A DNA stretch of 64,000 bases from contig NC_003228.3 in NCBI RefSeq assembly GCF_000025985.1, positions 1-64,000 of the forward strand. Direction: 5' to 3'. Below, piece by piece: positions 1 through 8,624 of the stretch. The notes beneath the pieces were generated by a model. That model was not told the origin of the DNA. It was given only the letters and a program-made list of their open reading frames with translations, and searched no databases. The number at the start of each line of letters is the position of its first letter. Positions within the stretch are counted from its first letter, which is position 1. Origin of the DNA: Bacteroides fragilis NCTC 9343 (GTDB taxonomy: Bacteria > Bacteroidota > Bacteroidia > Bacteroidales > Bacteroidaceae). Both the position numbers and the translations under genes were made by a program.

Positions 1-66
1 TTATCAACACCTATGTTAACAAGAAAAGAATTACTTTTGCAACATACTAACAGAAACGACATCATC

Positions 67-594
67 ATGCGAAAATTGAAAATAACCGAGCTGAACCGGA
101 TAAGTATAGAAGAGTTTAAAGAAGCTGATAAATTGCCTTTAGTTGTAGTGTTGGACGATATACGGAGTTTGCATAATATCGGTTCTGTGTTTCGTACGGC
201 AGATGCTTTCCGGATTGAATGTATTTATCTGTGTGGAATTACGGCTACTCCTCCCCATCCCGAGATGCATAAGACAGCTTTGGGAGCCGAGTTTACAGTG
301 GATTGGAAGTATGTTAATAACGCAGTTGAAACGGTTGATAACCTCCGGAGTGAAGGATATGTGGTATACTCTGTCGAACAGGCGGAAGGGAGTATCATGT
401 TGGATGAGTTAACACTGGACCGTTCGAAGAAATATGCTGTAGTTATGGGAAATGAAGTAAAAGGAGTGCAGCAGGAGGTTATTGACCATTCGGATGGTTG
501 TATTGAAATTCCCCAATATGGCACAAAACATTCATTGAATGTATCGGTAACAGCAGGAATTGTGATCTGGGATTTATTTAAAAAGTTGAAATAG
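67..594 (+). CDS. SpoU/TrmH-family RNA 2'-O-methyltransferase
   Basis: This is a small SAM-dependent RNA ribose methyltransferase of the SpoU (SPOUT) class, about 175 residues from the chosen start. Motif 1 is visible as VVVLDDIRSLHNIGSVFRTAD, with the N and R typical of the family. Motif 2 is VVMGNEVKGV, and motif 3 is the C-terminal IPQYGTKHSLNVSVTAGI, which forms the SAM-binding knot. The ATG at 67 is preferred over the in-frame ATG at 13 because family members start close to MRKLKITEL. The target (tRNA or rRNA) cannot be read from the sequence. It stands alone on the plus strand upstream of the peptide operon and is probably not part of it. Confidence 0.9.
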   Translation: MRKLKITELNRISIEEFKEADKLPLVVVLDDIRSLHNIGSVFRTADAFRIECIYLCGITATPPHPEMHKTALGAEFTVDWKYVNNAVETVDNLRSEGYVVYSVEQAEGSIMLDELTLDRSKKYAVVMGNEVKGVQQEVIDHSDGCIEIPQYGTKHSLNVSVTAGIVIWDLFKKLK

Positions 595-748
595 TCTTGT
601 AGATGATCTTTGTTAAATATCTTATGGTTTTAGAATAAATTACTGTATAATTATTAAAAATAAATAAATAGAAATAGTAATATTATTCTATTTATATGGT
701 TTTTATGATATTGCAAAATAAACCTAAACCTAAAGATATTCTAAAACA

Positions 749-2218
749 TTGAAAACATTATTAGTCTATATATTGGTATTTTCTTTGTGCTATACGAATG
801 CATATTGTCAAAGTATACCAAGGGAAGTGACATTAGATGAAGTGATAAACAGACTATCTCTGGAATCATCATCGGCTAAAATAGAATTACTTAACTTCCA
901 AAATGACTTATTGCAATACGAGAATTATAAGAAAAGCTTTCTCCCTGCATTTGTGCTGAATTTTAATCCTATCAATTTTAACAGGTCACTGCGATTATTG
1001 CAACAACCGATCGATGGAAGTTATTCTTATGTAGAGGACAATTCAAATAATACTAATTTTGGTACTACTGTACGACAGAAAATAAGCATAACAGGAGGGG
1101 AACTGAGTATTGGAAGTAATATAAATTATTTGAATGAGTTTTCACGTAAACAAAACAGTTTTAGTACAAATCCGTTTTTTATAAGCTATTCGCAGCAGTT
1201 GTGGGGAGGAGGAAAATTACAAAGGTTGGAAAATAAAATTGAACGTGCCAAAAACGAAGTGGCCGTGAAACAATATTGTTCAAACATTGCCCAGATCCAG
1301 CAACAAGCATTGACGCTTTATTTATCCGCCATACTGAGTAAGATGGATAGTGAACTTGCCATAGATATCAAACAGAGCAACGACACTCTGTTACATATTG
1401 CAGAGATAAAATTGAGGAATGGAAGTATCACTGAATATGATTACAAGCAGATGGAATTGCAGTCTTTAAACTTGCAATACATGTATGAAAATGCGGTCAG
1501 ACACTATGCGGAATCAAGACAAAAACTTTTTACTTTTTTAGGAATAGAAAATAATGCCGAAATTACAATACCGGATTTTGACTTACCCTTAACCATCGAT
1601 GCTCGGCTTGCAATCTACTATGTGAAAAAAAATAATCCAATTTCAAATCAGCAAGAGATTCAACAGTTGGAAGAGGAGAAAAACCTGTTCTCTATCAAAT
1701 TAAAGAATAGGTTCAATGGGAATATAAGTTTAAACTATGGAATAAATCAGTATGCTGAAACATTGGCAGATGCTTACCGGCATGGAAATACAAGACAGTC
1801 CGTGATCATTGAATTTCAAATACCTATTTTTCAGTGGGGCATCAACAAAAATAATATCCGGATCGCAAAGAATAATTATGATGCAAGTCGGTTGCGAATA
1901 GAAAAAAAAATTTTTGAATTTGAGAACGAAGTAAAAGAAAAGATAAATGCTTATGATCATAGTGTAAAGCTTTGGCTGACAGCATCAAGAGCCTATGCGT
2001 TATCGAAAGAACAGTATAAGATGTTGACGAAAAAGTTTTCATTGGGAAAAGTGTCGGTATATGAACTTGCCACCGCACAAAAAGAGCGGAATGATGCTAT
2101 GCAGCGTTACTACTCTGCCATCAAAGATTCTTACGAAAGCTTCTTTACATTACGTAATTTGGCTTTATATGATTTTAAAAAAAATGTCGAATTAGAAAAA
2201 ATACTCTTCAATGATTAG
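749..2218 (+). CDS. TolC-like outer-membrane channel of the peptide export locus
   Basis: A 489-residue outer-membrane efflux protein. It has an N-terminal signal peptide (MKTLLVYILVFSLCYTNAYC), then long amphipathic helices duplicated in two halves, as in TolC-family trimers. Typical segments are the residues around NGSITEYDYKQMELQ and FSLGKVSVYELATAQKER. No ATG gives the signal peptide, so a TTG start at 749 is used. It opens a co-directional gene set running to 13935 and overlaps the next gene by 8 nt. With the HlyD-like adaptor and C39 ABC exporter further down, it can form a complete type I secretion path across both membranes. It is AT-rich compared with the housekeeping genes downstream. 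Confidence 0.85.
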   Translation: MKTLLVYILVFSLCYTNAYCQSIPREVTLDEVINRLSLESSSAKIELLNFQNDLLQYENYKKSFLPAFVLNFNPINFNRSLRLLQQPIDGSYSYVEDNSNNTNFGTTVRQKISITGGELSIGSNINYLNEFSRKQNSFSTNPFFISYSQQLWGGGKLQRLENKIERAKNEVAVKQYCSNIAQIQQQALTLYLSAILSKMDSELAIDIKQSNDTLLHIAEIKLRNGSITEYDYKQMELQSLNLQYMYENAVRHYAESRQKLFTFLGIENNAEITIPDFDLPLTIDARLAIYYVKKNNPISNQQEIQQLEEEKNLFSIKLKNRFNGNISLNYGINQYAETLADAYRHGNTRQSVIIEFQIPIFQWGINKNNIRIAKNNYDASRLRIEKKIFEFENEVKEKINAYDHSVKLWLTASRAYALSKEQYKMLTKKFSLGKVSVYELATAQKERNDAMQRYYSAIKDSYESFFTLRNLALYDFKKNVELEKILFND

Positions 2219-3182
2219 TGATACAACCATACGAAAACTTGTTGATTATATCTCACTGAATGCCTGCTCTGTCAACTCTTCCGGTCTTTACAACGGAAAG
2301 TCAGGAATCTCTTTAGCGTTATTTGAAACTGCTAAATGTTTGCAAGATACTGAAATTGAAGATAAAGCTTTCAGCCTATTCCAAGAATCTTTAATAAGAA
2401 AAACAAATGATTATGGCTTTGAAAATGGTATGTCCGGAATAGGATATGTCCTTATTTATCTAATAACAAATAAATTAATTGATGCCGATTTTGAAGATTT
2501 GTTTGGAGACCAACGCGAAGCAATAATCAAACATTTTGAAAACATTGACAAGCAGCCGGATAAGCTGTTAGTTTCATATAAAATTATTTATTTTTTATTT
2601 GTCTTGGATAAATTACAAAAGCAAGATGAGAGAATATATTCAATTATTGAGAAAATATTTCAAGGACTGGAACTTTATTTATCACTTCAGTTTTTCGATT
2701 GGAAAAATATTTATTACATAAATAGTAAAGATTATGTATTACAAATGTATGAGGCTTATTTAAAGTTGGTCGATTTTTGCAATTATAAATATTTTTCAAA
2801 ATCATTGATGGATAGTTACGTTACATTATATAGTGAGGGAAGAATTGCGAGTTCACTCGTTAGGGGGTATTATTTACATAGTATCATTACTAAAAATAAT
2901 ATGGTCGGGTTTAATGATGTAATAAGAGATCATATTAGATATGGACAAAAGAATATTAATCCAGCTATTCTCTTTTTGGACCAAAAGATAAATTTAACGG
3001 GAATCATAGAAAACGCTGATGAAAATCGTGTAAAAATTCAGCGTATAGAAATGGATTTGTTTGAAGAAAGTTTAGAAAGGATAAAAAGAATGGTTCGTCC
3101 CAATTGTATACATGTTGGATATCAATATGGATTGGCCCGTTATCTTGGCTTTTGCGCGAATAAAAAATTTCCTTTACTTTAA
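2211..3182 (+). CDS. LanC-like protein, short, lacking visible zinc-site motifs
   Basis: A 323-residue soluble protein. Its N-terminal motifs GLYNGKSGISLALFETAK (residues about 26-43) and GFENGMSGIGYVLIYLI match the glycine-rich helical repeats of the LanC-like double alpha-barrel. LanC cyclases are usually near 400 residues and carry a C-terminal Cys/Cys-His zinc site (WCYG and CHG motifs). Neither motif is visible here; the protein ends at GFCANKKFPLL, so it looks C-terminally short. The neighbouring precursor (4069-4602) has no cysteine, so a lanthionine cyclase role is unlikely. It may be a scaffold or bind the modification enzymes. ATG at 2211 overlaps the TolC-like gene, suggesting translational coupling. 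The family call is moderately sure; the function is not known. Confidence 0.6.
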   Translation: MISDTTIRKLVDYISLNACSVNSSGLYNGKSGISLALFETAKCLQDTEIEDKAFSLFQESLIRKTNDYGFENGMSGIGYVLIYLITNKLIDADFEDLFGDQREAIIKHFENIDKQPDKLLVSYKIIYFLFVLDKLQKQDERIYSIIEKIFQGLELYLSLQFFDWKNIYYINSKDYVLQMYEAYLKLVDFCNYKYFSKSLMDSYVTLYSEGRIASSLVRGYYLHSIITKNNMVGFNDVIRDHIRYGQKNINPAILFLDQKINLTGIIENADENRVKIQRIEMDLFEESLERIKRMVRPNCIHVGYQYGLARYLGFCANKKFPLL

Positions 3183-3195
3183 TAACTTGATAACA

Positions 3196-4035
3196 ATGTG
3201 TGAGATATCTGTTGTAATGCCTGTCTATAATGCCGAAATGCATATAAAAGATGCGATAGAAAGCGTCTTAGAGCAATCTTTTGTGGATTTTGAGTTCATC
3301 CTCATAGACGATGGTTCTACTGACCACACGTCTTCTATTATTCAGTCATATAATGATAAAAGAGTACGTCTTATTCAGAACAGTCATAATTTTATAGAGT
3401 CATTGAACCTTGGAATAGAGAATTCTTTAGGAAAGTATATGGCTCGCATGGATGGAGATGATATAATGCATATCGATAGACTAAAAATTCAATATGCGAT
3501 TATGCAAGAATATCCGGATGTAACTGTTTGTGGAACTTGGATGAACAGTATTGGAACATATTCACAAACGAATGGTCTATTGAGTACCTTGAGTGGGTGG
3601 GTTGAACAACCACTGTTAAAATTTACAAAGGGAAATTTCTTATTTCATCCCACTACTATGATAAGGATGGATTTTTTGAAAAAGAATGCATTAAAATATG
3701 AGAACTACCCTTATGCCGAAGATTTTAAATTTTGGGTGGAGATAGCAAAGTCAGGAGGGAGATTTTATATTGACAGTCAACCATTACTCTATTACCGGAT
3801 ATCAGACAGTCAGGTCAGTAGCCAAAAAAGTAGTGAGCAAAGAGCAACAACAGAGTCTATAATTAATGAGGTTTTGGAATATCTGATGGAACTCAATAAA
3901 AATGAATATCCGGAATTGGCAGCAGCTTATGGTGATTTATGTAAGTTGTACGAAAAACAATTACTTACTAAATGTGAAGTATTAACTTTATTTCAAACTT
4001 TATTTTCAAAGAATGAAAAGAAGTTGAACCTATAA
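3196..4035 (+). CDS. Family 2 glycosyltransferase
   Basis: A GT-A fold glycosyltransferase of about 279 residues. The N-terminus is the family-2 signature SVVMPVYNAEMHIKDAIESV, followed by FILIDDGSTD and the metal-binding ARMDGDD motif. There is no signal peptide or membrane helix, so it should act in the cytoplasm on a nucleotide-sugar donor. An in-frame upstream start at 3112 would lie inside the previous gene and place extra residues before the fold, so ATG 3196, 13 nt after the LanC-like gene, is used. It sits immediately before the double-glycine precursor gene. Glycosylation of the precursor is therefore a reasonable inference, although synthesis of a sugar on another molecule cannot be excluded. 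Confidence 0.85.
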   Translation: MCEISVVMPVYNAEMHIKDAIESVLEQSFVDFEFILIDDGSTDHTSSIIQSYNDKRVRLIQNSHNFIESLNLGIENSLGKYMARMDGDDIMHIDRLKIQYAIMQEYPDVTVCGTWMNSIGTYSQTNGLLSTLSGWVEQPLLKFTKGNFLFHPTTMIRMDFLKKNALKYENYPYAEDFKFWVEIAKSGGRFYIDSQPLLYYRISDSQVSSQKSSEQRATTESIINEVLEYLMELNKNEYPELAAAYGDLCKLYEKQLLTKCEVLTLFQTLFSKNEKKLNL

Positions 4036-4068
4036 TAAATTTAATAATAACTTTAAAATTCAACAACA

Positions 4069-4602
4069 ATGAAAAAACTGACAAGAAAAAGTTTAAATGA
4101 ACTGGCGAAAACAATGCCGGTAATTGAAGAGTCCTTGCAAATGAGCTACGTTGGGGGAGGAAATGGAACATCAGCTAATCCTTATACCCAAGCGGAATTC
4201 GATAACATGCTTAGCAATGACAACTGGAACGGTGGTTATGTAGAAGGAATGGGATATGTAGCTACCAATACGTATATTTATGGGAGTTCGGTATACTCGG
4301 GATCGGTATCACAAATGTATTATACATTTCCTGATTATGTCACCTCGATCTCCTCTACAGGGTGGGACAGATTTCTCTCCGAAGCTGTAGGGCTTACTCC
4401 GTTAGGATCACTCGTAAGCCATGTTTCACAAGACATCACCAATATGGAATTATCTATTTTGAGAGAGCTGTTGGAAAAGGGCTATAATGCTTCGTCTTCT
4501 TTCAACTTTGTTAAAACGAATATACCGTACGGAGGGACTCAAATTTCAGTTTATGATGCTGCCACGGGTCAGTTTGTTACATCAAGAACGGTTGGTGAAT
4601 GA
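4069..4602 (+). CDS. Double-glycine leader peptide precursor (RiPP or bacteriocin-like)
   Basis: A 177-residue protein with a charged amphipathic leader (MKKLTRKSLNELAKTMPV) ending in SYVGG at residues 27-31. This is the double-glycine type of site cut by C39-peptidase exporters, one of which is encoded at 11752. The remaining core of about 147 residues is rich in Ser, Thr, Tyr, Gly and Asn and contains no cysteine at all. That rules out lanthionine or disulfide formation in the core but suits O-glycosylation. The core is long for a bacteriocin. A family of such long Bacteroides double-glycine proteins beginning GGGNGT with a nearby VEGMGYV-like motif is known to me only as uncharacterised. 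Its place between a glycosyltransferase and the esterase-like genes marks it as the likely cargo. Confidence 0.7.
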   Translation: MKKLTRKSLNELAKTMPVIEESLQMSYVGGGNGTSANPYTQAEFDNMLSNDNWNGGYVEGMGYVATNTYIYGSSVYSGSVSQMYYTFPDYVTSISSTGWDRFLSEAVGLTPLGSLVSHVSQDITNMELSILRELLEKGYNASSSFNFVKTNIPYGGTQISVYDAATGQFVTSRTVGE

Positions 4603-4662
4603 AATTCCCCGCATAAGATCCTTCGGCTTTAATGAAAATAAAACCTTATAAAAACATAGGTT

Positions 4663-6468
4663 ATGAAATACCTTATATTATTGGCGTCGGTTATTTTTTT
4701 AGCGCAATCTTGCTCGGTTGCACCCTCCATGCGTGAATCCGCCCGATCGTACGACTGGGCTACGTACACTAATTTTTCCTGGCAATCAAAAATAGATAGC
4801 GCGATCAGCTCTTATCCGCTTTTATTGTATCCGTCATATGAAGCTAAGGGGAGCGCGGGGTTCACGGTACCGCTTTTTTATCATATGGATAAAAAAAAGC
4901 GGGCAGATATTGAAGTGAGGATAAAGTATAAAACAGAAAACTGCAATGACCTGTATTTGAAGCTGAGTGGGATTAGTGAATGCAGGGAGGTCACTTCCGT
5001 GGACACGTTTCGGTTGTCTGCTGCCAACACATGGAGGGTAGCCCGCCGGAGTGTGGATATAGCTTCTCCTCTGTTGCTGGGAGTGGCTCTTGAAGCCCAA
5101 GGGGAGAAGCCCTGGAAAAAGGATTTTCCGGTCGATCCTTTAGGATCGGCGGATAATTCCTTTAAGCCCGGGGAATACTCTAAAATATGGATTGACTCTT
5201 TGGATATCTTAATTGATGGAAAATATGCGGTTGAACCCCCATCATTGAATAACGGTGCAACGGCTTCCGTTCGGGAATTGGATGTGATACCCGTGAACGG
5301 TGACGATCTTAAGTCTCTGTCCTTTTCCGATAAGAGGATACTTGCCATCGGAGAGAGCGTGCATGGCACCGGAACGATGAATGACATGGGTGTTGAAATA
5401 ATCAAGAATAGGATCGAACACGGAAAATGCAGGCTCGTCTTGTTAGAAATGCCCCTGACATTGTCTTTCCATATCAACCGGTATTTGGAGGGGGACGAGC
5501 GGTTCAAGCCGGACAGTATCGCTTCCTCTTTTGACAAGGTCTTATTTTCTTCTTCATCCTTTGTGTCTCTTATGCGATGGATTAAAGAATACAACCGGCA
5601 TTCGGAAGAAAAGGTGAGCTTCTTTGGCATTGACCGGAATATTTACCGCTTACAAAGCAGTATCGACCTGTTTTACTTCTTTTACACGCTCCGCAGAGGT
5701 AAAGGCGACGAAGGCTTGAAAGCGATATGCAATTCTCTTCTGTTGTCGGACGAGAAGTTCCCTTTTAAAGGGGCGGACTCTGTGTTGCATGCCAATCATG
5801 GCTTCAAGGGCATACTTACCCGGCGAGAAGCGGAAATAATGAGTTATTGCCTGAATGCGGAGGAGGAAGCGACCGTTGATGAACTGAATCGTTTTCGGGG
5901 TAGGGATTCCGGCATGTACGAGAATGCGAAGTTCTTAATGAAAACAATGCTTAAAAAAGATGAAACGACTACCGTATATTGTCATTTGGGGCATGCGAAT
6001 TATACAAGTATCGCTGGATGGCTGGGATCGGACATGCGCCCTTTCGGAGAATATATGAAGGGTTCATACGGTGATGACTACTCCGCCGTGGGACTGCTTG
6101 CCGGAGGGGGAAGTTATTTGACATGGGTATTTCCTGGTAAAATGGGAATAAGGCGATTGCAGTCTTCGTCGTCTGCCGGATTGGAATACTGTATCGAACG
6201 TTCGGGTATCAGTCCGTGTTATCTGTCGATGGATAAACTGTCCGATGCGGATGTTTTGAAAATGAGATATATAGGAAATACAGAATCGAAAATTGGACAA
6301 TTCCAGTGGGTTTTTCCAAAATGTATGATGGACGGAGTGCTGTTCACAAAAAACGCGTCCGCCATAAATAAGAGGGAAGAGTTTTTTAAAATGAACTTAG
6401 ACTATCATGTCCAAACTTTATTTGCTCTTATGTATTTGTATGAAAAGAAAAGAAAATGGATTCCATGA
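4663..6468 (+). CDS. Erythromycin-esterase-like lipoprotein, copy 1
   Basis: A 601-residue lipoprotein: signal peptide with lipobox LAQSC (Cys17), about 200 residues of unknown N-terminal domain, then an erythromycin-esterase (EreA/EreB-like) domain. The domain is recognised by GESVHGTGTM with the catalytic Glu/His motif, LLEMPL, and HLGHANYTSIAGW near the C-terminal half. The characterised family hydrolyses macrolactones, but many members in biosynthetic loci have unknown substrates. Lipidation places it in the periplasm or on the outer membrane, so it could act on an exported product or protect the producer. A paralogue follows at 6658 and a stump of a third copy at 8481. GC is higher than in the paralogue, suggesting a different history. 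Confidence 0.75.
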   Translation: MKYLILLASVIFLAQSCSVAPSMRESARSYDWATYTNFSWQSKIDSAISSYPLLLYPSYEAKGSAGFTVPLFYHMDKKKRADIEVRIKYKTENCNDLYLKLSGISECREVTSVDTFRLSAANTWRVARRSVDIASPLLLGVALEAQGEKPWKKDFPVDPLGSADNSFKPGEYSKIWIDSLDILIDGKYAVEPPSLNNGATASVRELDVIPVNGDDLKSLSFSDKRILAIGESVHGTGTMNDMGVEIIKNRIEHGKCRLVLLEMPLTLSFHINRYLEGDERFKPDSIASSFDKVLFSSSSFVSLMRWIKEYNRHSEEKVSFFGIDRNIYRLQSSIDLFYFFYTLRRGKGDEGLKAICNSLLLSDEKFPFKGADSVLHANHGFKGILTRREAEIMSYCLNAEEEATVDELNRFRGRDSGMYENAKFLMKTMLKKDETTTVYCHLGHANYTSIAGWLGSDMRPFGEYMKGSYGDDYSAVGLLAGGGSYLTWVFPGKMGIRRLQSSSSAGLEYCIERSGISPCYLSMDKLSDADVLKMRYIGNTESKIGQFQWVFPKCMMDGVLFTKNASAINKREEFFKMNLDYHVQTLFALMYLYEKKRKWIP

Positions 6469-6469
6469 A

Positions 6470-6498
6470 CCTTTTCTCCGAAATATTCGGAAAAAAGG
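6470..6498 (+). terminator. Hairpin after first esterase-like gene
   Basis: An inverted repeat (CCTTTTCTCCGAA / TTCGGAAAAAAGG, one mismatch, 3-nt loop) lies directly after the stop at 6468. It has no clear T tract, so it may act as an RNA stabiliser or partial terminator inside the operon rather than a full stop. Confidence 0.4.
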
Positions 6499-6504
6499 TG
6501 GTAC

Positions 6505-6622
6505 TTCCTCTGACTTTATCGCTATTTTGGAATCCATAGTGGCATAATGCCGATTATGAAATGTTATGGTATTCTAAAGGGCTGAGAGATGGTTTGGCGA
6601 AAGAACGAGAAGTCAGAGGAAA
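6505..6622. repeat. Perfect 12-bp inverted repeat pair flanking a non-coding segment
   Basis: TTCCTCTGACTT at 6505-6516 and its exact reverse complement at 6611-6622 enclose 94 bp with no reading frame. It lies in the gap between the two esterase-like genes. It could be a small transposon-derived element or a long stem; I see no target-site duplication. Confidence 0.35.
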
Positions 6623-6657
6623 CTAAGTATTGATAATCTTTATAAATAATATTAAAC

Positions 6658-8469
6658 ATGAATTCAATAACAAAACTCCATGTATTGTTTTTCTTTGTAT
6701 TTATATTCTATGCCGTATCATGTACCGCTAAATTAGAGAAACAAACATATACGAATGTATATGATTTACATTTTGCTATGCGTTTCGATTCTGCGGTGGT
6801 TTATCCGTGGCGTGAAAATGGAGCATATAGCAATTATACTATCCCTGCTTATATACAAGATTCAAATCGAAATTTGTTCGCTAAAAAATATTTTAAAGGA
6901 TTTCCTTTTTCTAAGCGGTTAAGATCAGAGTACGAACAGAGAATTTTGCTTCCCAATAATAACATAAAAGAAGCTGTAATCGGATTTGAAGGTAAAGGTG
7001 ATAATATAAAACTTGTCTCTATCATCTTGGATGCGATAGGTAAACAGGAAAACATTCTTTTTTCTGACACCTTAAGATTCAGGCCTGACAGTATATTAAG
7101 CTTGGTTACCCAAAACATTAATTTGAATAATGCGGAGATGTTAAACGTACGGATTAATGTGGAAGGAGAAATTGATAAGAATGCTTATATTGCTTTCTCT
7201 CGATTGGACATACTGATTGACGGTAAACCTATCGACGAATTTCCTGTTCGAACCCTTTCCCCGTTGATAGTAGATAAAAAAATTAACTATACGGGTATAA
7301 ATGTTGATAGAAAAATAGGATTGGAGCAAATCAATGAAATCAATGATAAAAAGATTATCGGCTTAGGGGAGTCAGTCCACGGGAATGACGGTATAAAAAA
7401 TTTAGCGTATCAATTGATTATCCAGGCAGTGGAAAGGTTAAATTGCAAATTAGTACTGCAGGAAATGCCCCTCGAACAATCATTTGCCTACAATAGGTTT
7501 ATACAAGATGACAATTATGAACTTGATTCTTCCTTGGTTATCAACCATGCTACAATTAATTTTTTAAAAAGATTGCGGAGCTTTAATTCTGGTAAAACGA
7601 AAGATTCTAAAGTTAAATTATATGGCATGGATTACAATTCAATCCTTTCTTCCACTCAAAGTTCCGCTATGGATATTTTTGATTTTATTACCGGGCTTAA
7701 CAAAAAATCGCAGATTCCGGAAGTTGATCAATTATCCCTGCTGTTAATGAAAAAAGATCGTAACTGTGCGATAAACTTTCTTGATATTCATCGAGATAAG
7801 ATAAAAAAACTTCTTACTGCTGAAGAAATAGAATGTATCTTGCATATTCTGAGGGTTTCAAAGCAAGCCGGAGATGGCGGAATAGAAAGATTCATACGGC
7901 GGGATTCCATTATGTTCGTAAATGCAAGATTCTTAATTGACAAGTTCGCCAAAGACGAAAACGTAAAAACGGTAATCTACGGGCATGCGGGACATATTAA
8001 TCCTATTTCGAGTTATCCTGCCGTACCTTGTATTCCTTTCGGGAGGTATATGCGCAAAGCGTATGGTGAAAGTTACTCTCCTTTGCTATTTCTGATAGGA
8101 AGTGGAGAAGCCATGGCATATGATGAGCATTATAACAGGAAAGATAATTGGTTGAGTAGTCCTCCTGAAAACAGTATGGAATATTTTTTAAGTCTTATTG
8201 ATGACAATGTTTTTTACACCCCCTTAACTGTCGATTTTAATGAATTAACACTGTCTCGACTTCAGGGGAGTCACCATATCCCACAAGAATTTTATCCATT
8301 TAACTTATATCAAAGATTTAAAGGTGTGTTTTTCATAAAAAGTACGGATTGTACCCATAAGGATGAAAAAGAAATCTCTTTTGAGAAAGCTTCTGATAGG
8401 CTTATAATGAAAATAAAACAAAGACAGGAAAAAATAAAGGAGATACAGAAGCGGATAGAAAATTTATAA
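6658..8469 (+). CDS. Erythromycin-esterase-like lipoprotein, copy 2
   Basis: A 603-residue paralogue of the gene at 4663 with the same layout: signal peptide and lipobox (AVSC, about Cys22), a 200-residue N-terminal domain containing the shared phrase LDILIDGKP, then the esterase-like domain with GLGESVHGN, LQEMPLEQSFAYNRF and IYGHAGHINP. It has diverged strongly from copy 1 and is much more AT-rich, so the pair is not a recent tandem duplication. The C-terminus ends in a Lys/Glu-rich helical tail (MKIKQRQEKIKEIQ) that copy 1 lacks. The substrate is unknown; action on the exported peptide or on an outer-surface ester is inference from the context. Confidence 0.72.
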   Translation: MNSITKLHVLFFFVFIFYAVSCTAKLEKQTYTNVYDLHFAMRFDSAVVYPWRENGAYSNYTIPAYIQDSNRNLFAKKYFKGFPFSKRLRSEYEQRILLPNNNIKEAVIGFEGKGDNIKLVSIILDAIGKQENILFSDTLRFRPDSILSLVTQNINLNNAEMLNVRINVEGEIDKNAYIAFSRLDILIDGKPIDEFPVRTLSPLIVDKKINYTGINVDRKIGLEQINEINDKKIIGLGESVHGNDGIKNLAYQLIIQAVERLNCKLVLQEMPLEQSFAYNRFIQDDNYELDSSLVINHATINFLKRLRSFNSGKTKDSKVKLYGMDYNSILSSTQSSAMDIFDFITGLNKKSQIPEVDQLSLLLMKKDRNCAINFLDIHRDKIKKLLTAEEIECILHILRVSKQAGDGGIERFIRRDSIMFVNARFLIDKFAKDENVKTVIYGHAGHINPISSYPAVPCIPFGRYMRKAYGESYSPLLFLIGSGEAMAYDEHYNRKDNWLSSPPENSMEYFLSLIDDNVFYTPLTVDFNELTLSRLQGSHHIPQEFYPFNLYQRFKGVFFIKSTDCTHKDEKEISFEKASDRLIMKIKQRQEKIKEIQKRIENL

Positions 8470-8480
8470 AAACACCGGTT

Positions 8481-8617
8481 ATGAAATACTTTATATTATT
8501 GGCATCGGTTCTTTTTTTAGCGCAATCTTGCTCGGTTGAACCCTCCATGCGGTAAATCCGACCGATCGTACGACCGGGTGAGTGAAACTAATTTTTTTAT
8601 GCAATCAAAAATAGATC
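8481..8617 (+). pseudogene. Stump of a third esterase-like lipoprotein gene
   Basis: About 137 bp closely matching the first part of the gene at 4663: the same signal peptide with lipobox (FLAQSCSVEPSMR), then a stop codon after 25 codons, and continuing nucleotide similarity up to the counterpart of QSKID. It is abruptly replaced by the start of the GT4 gene at 8625. It shows that a copy 1-like gene once stood here or that its 5' end was copied here. Confidence 0.75.
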
Positions 8618-8624
8618 TCAATAT

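Noticed and set aside
3112..3195. Upstream in-frame extension of the GT2 gene to an ATG inside the LanC-like gene
   Set aside because: The added residues precede the family-2 strand start and lie wholly in coding sequence of the previous gene; ATG 3196 gives the normal N-terminus.
2211..4602. Lanthipeptide biosynthesis call for the operon
   Set aside because: No dehydratase gene, no cysteine in the precursor and no zinc motifs in the LanC-like protein.
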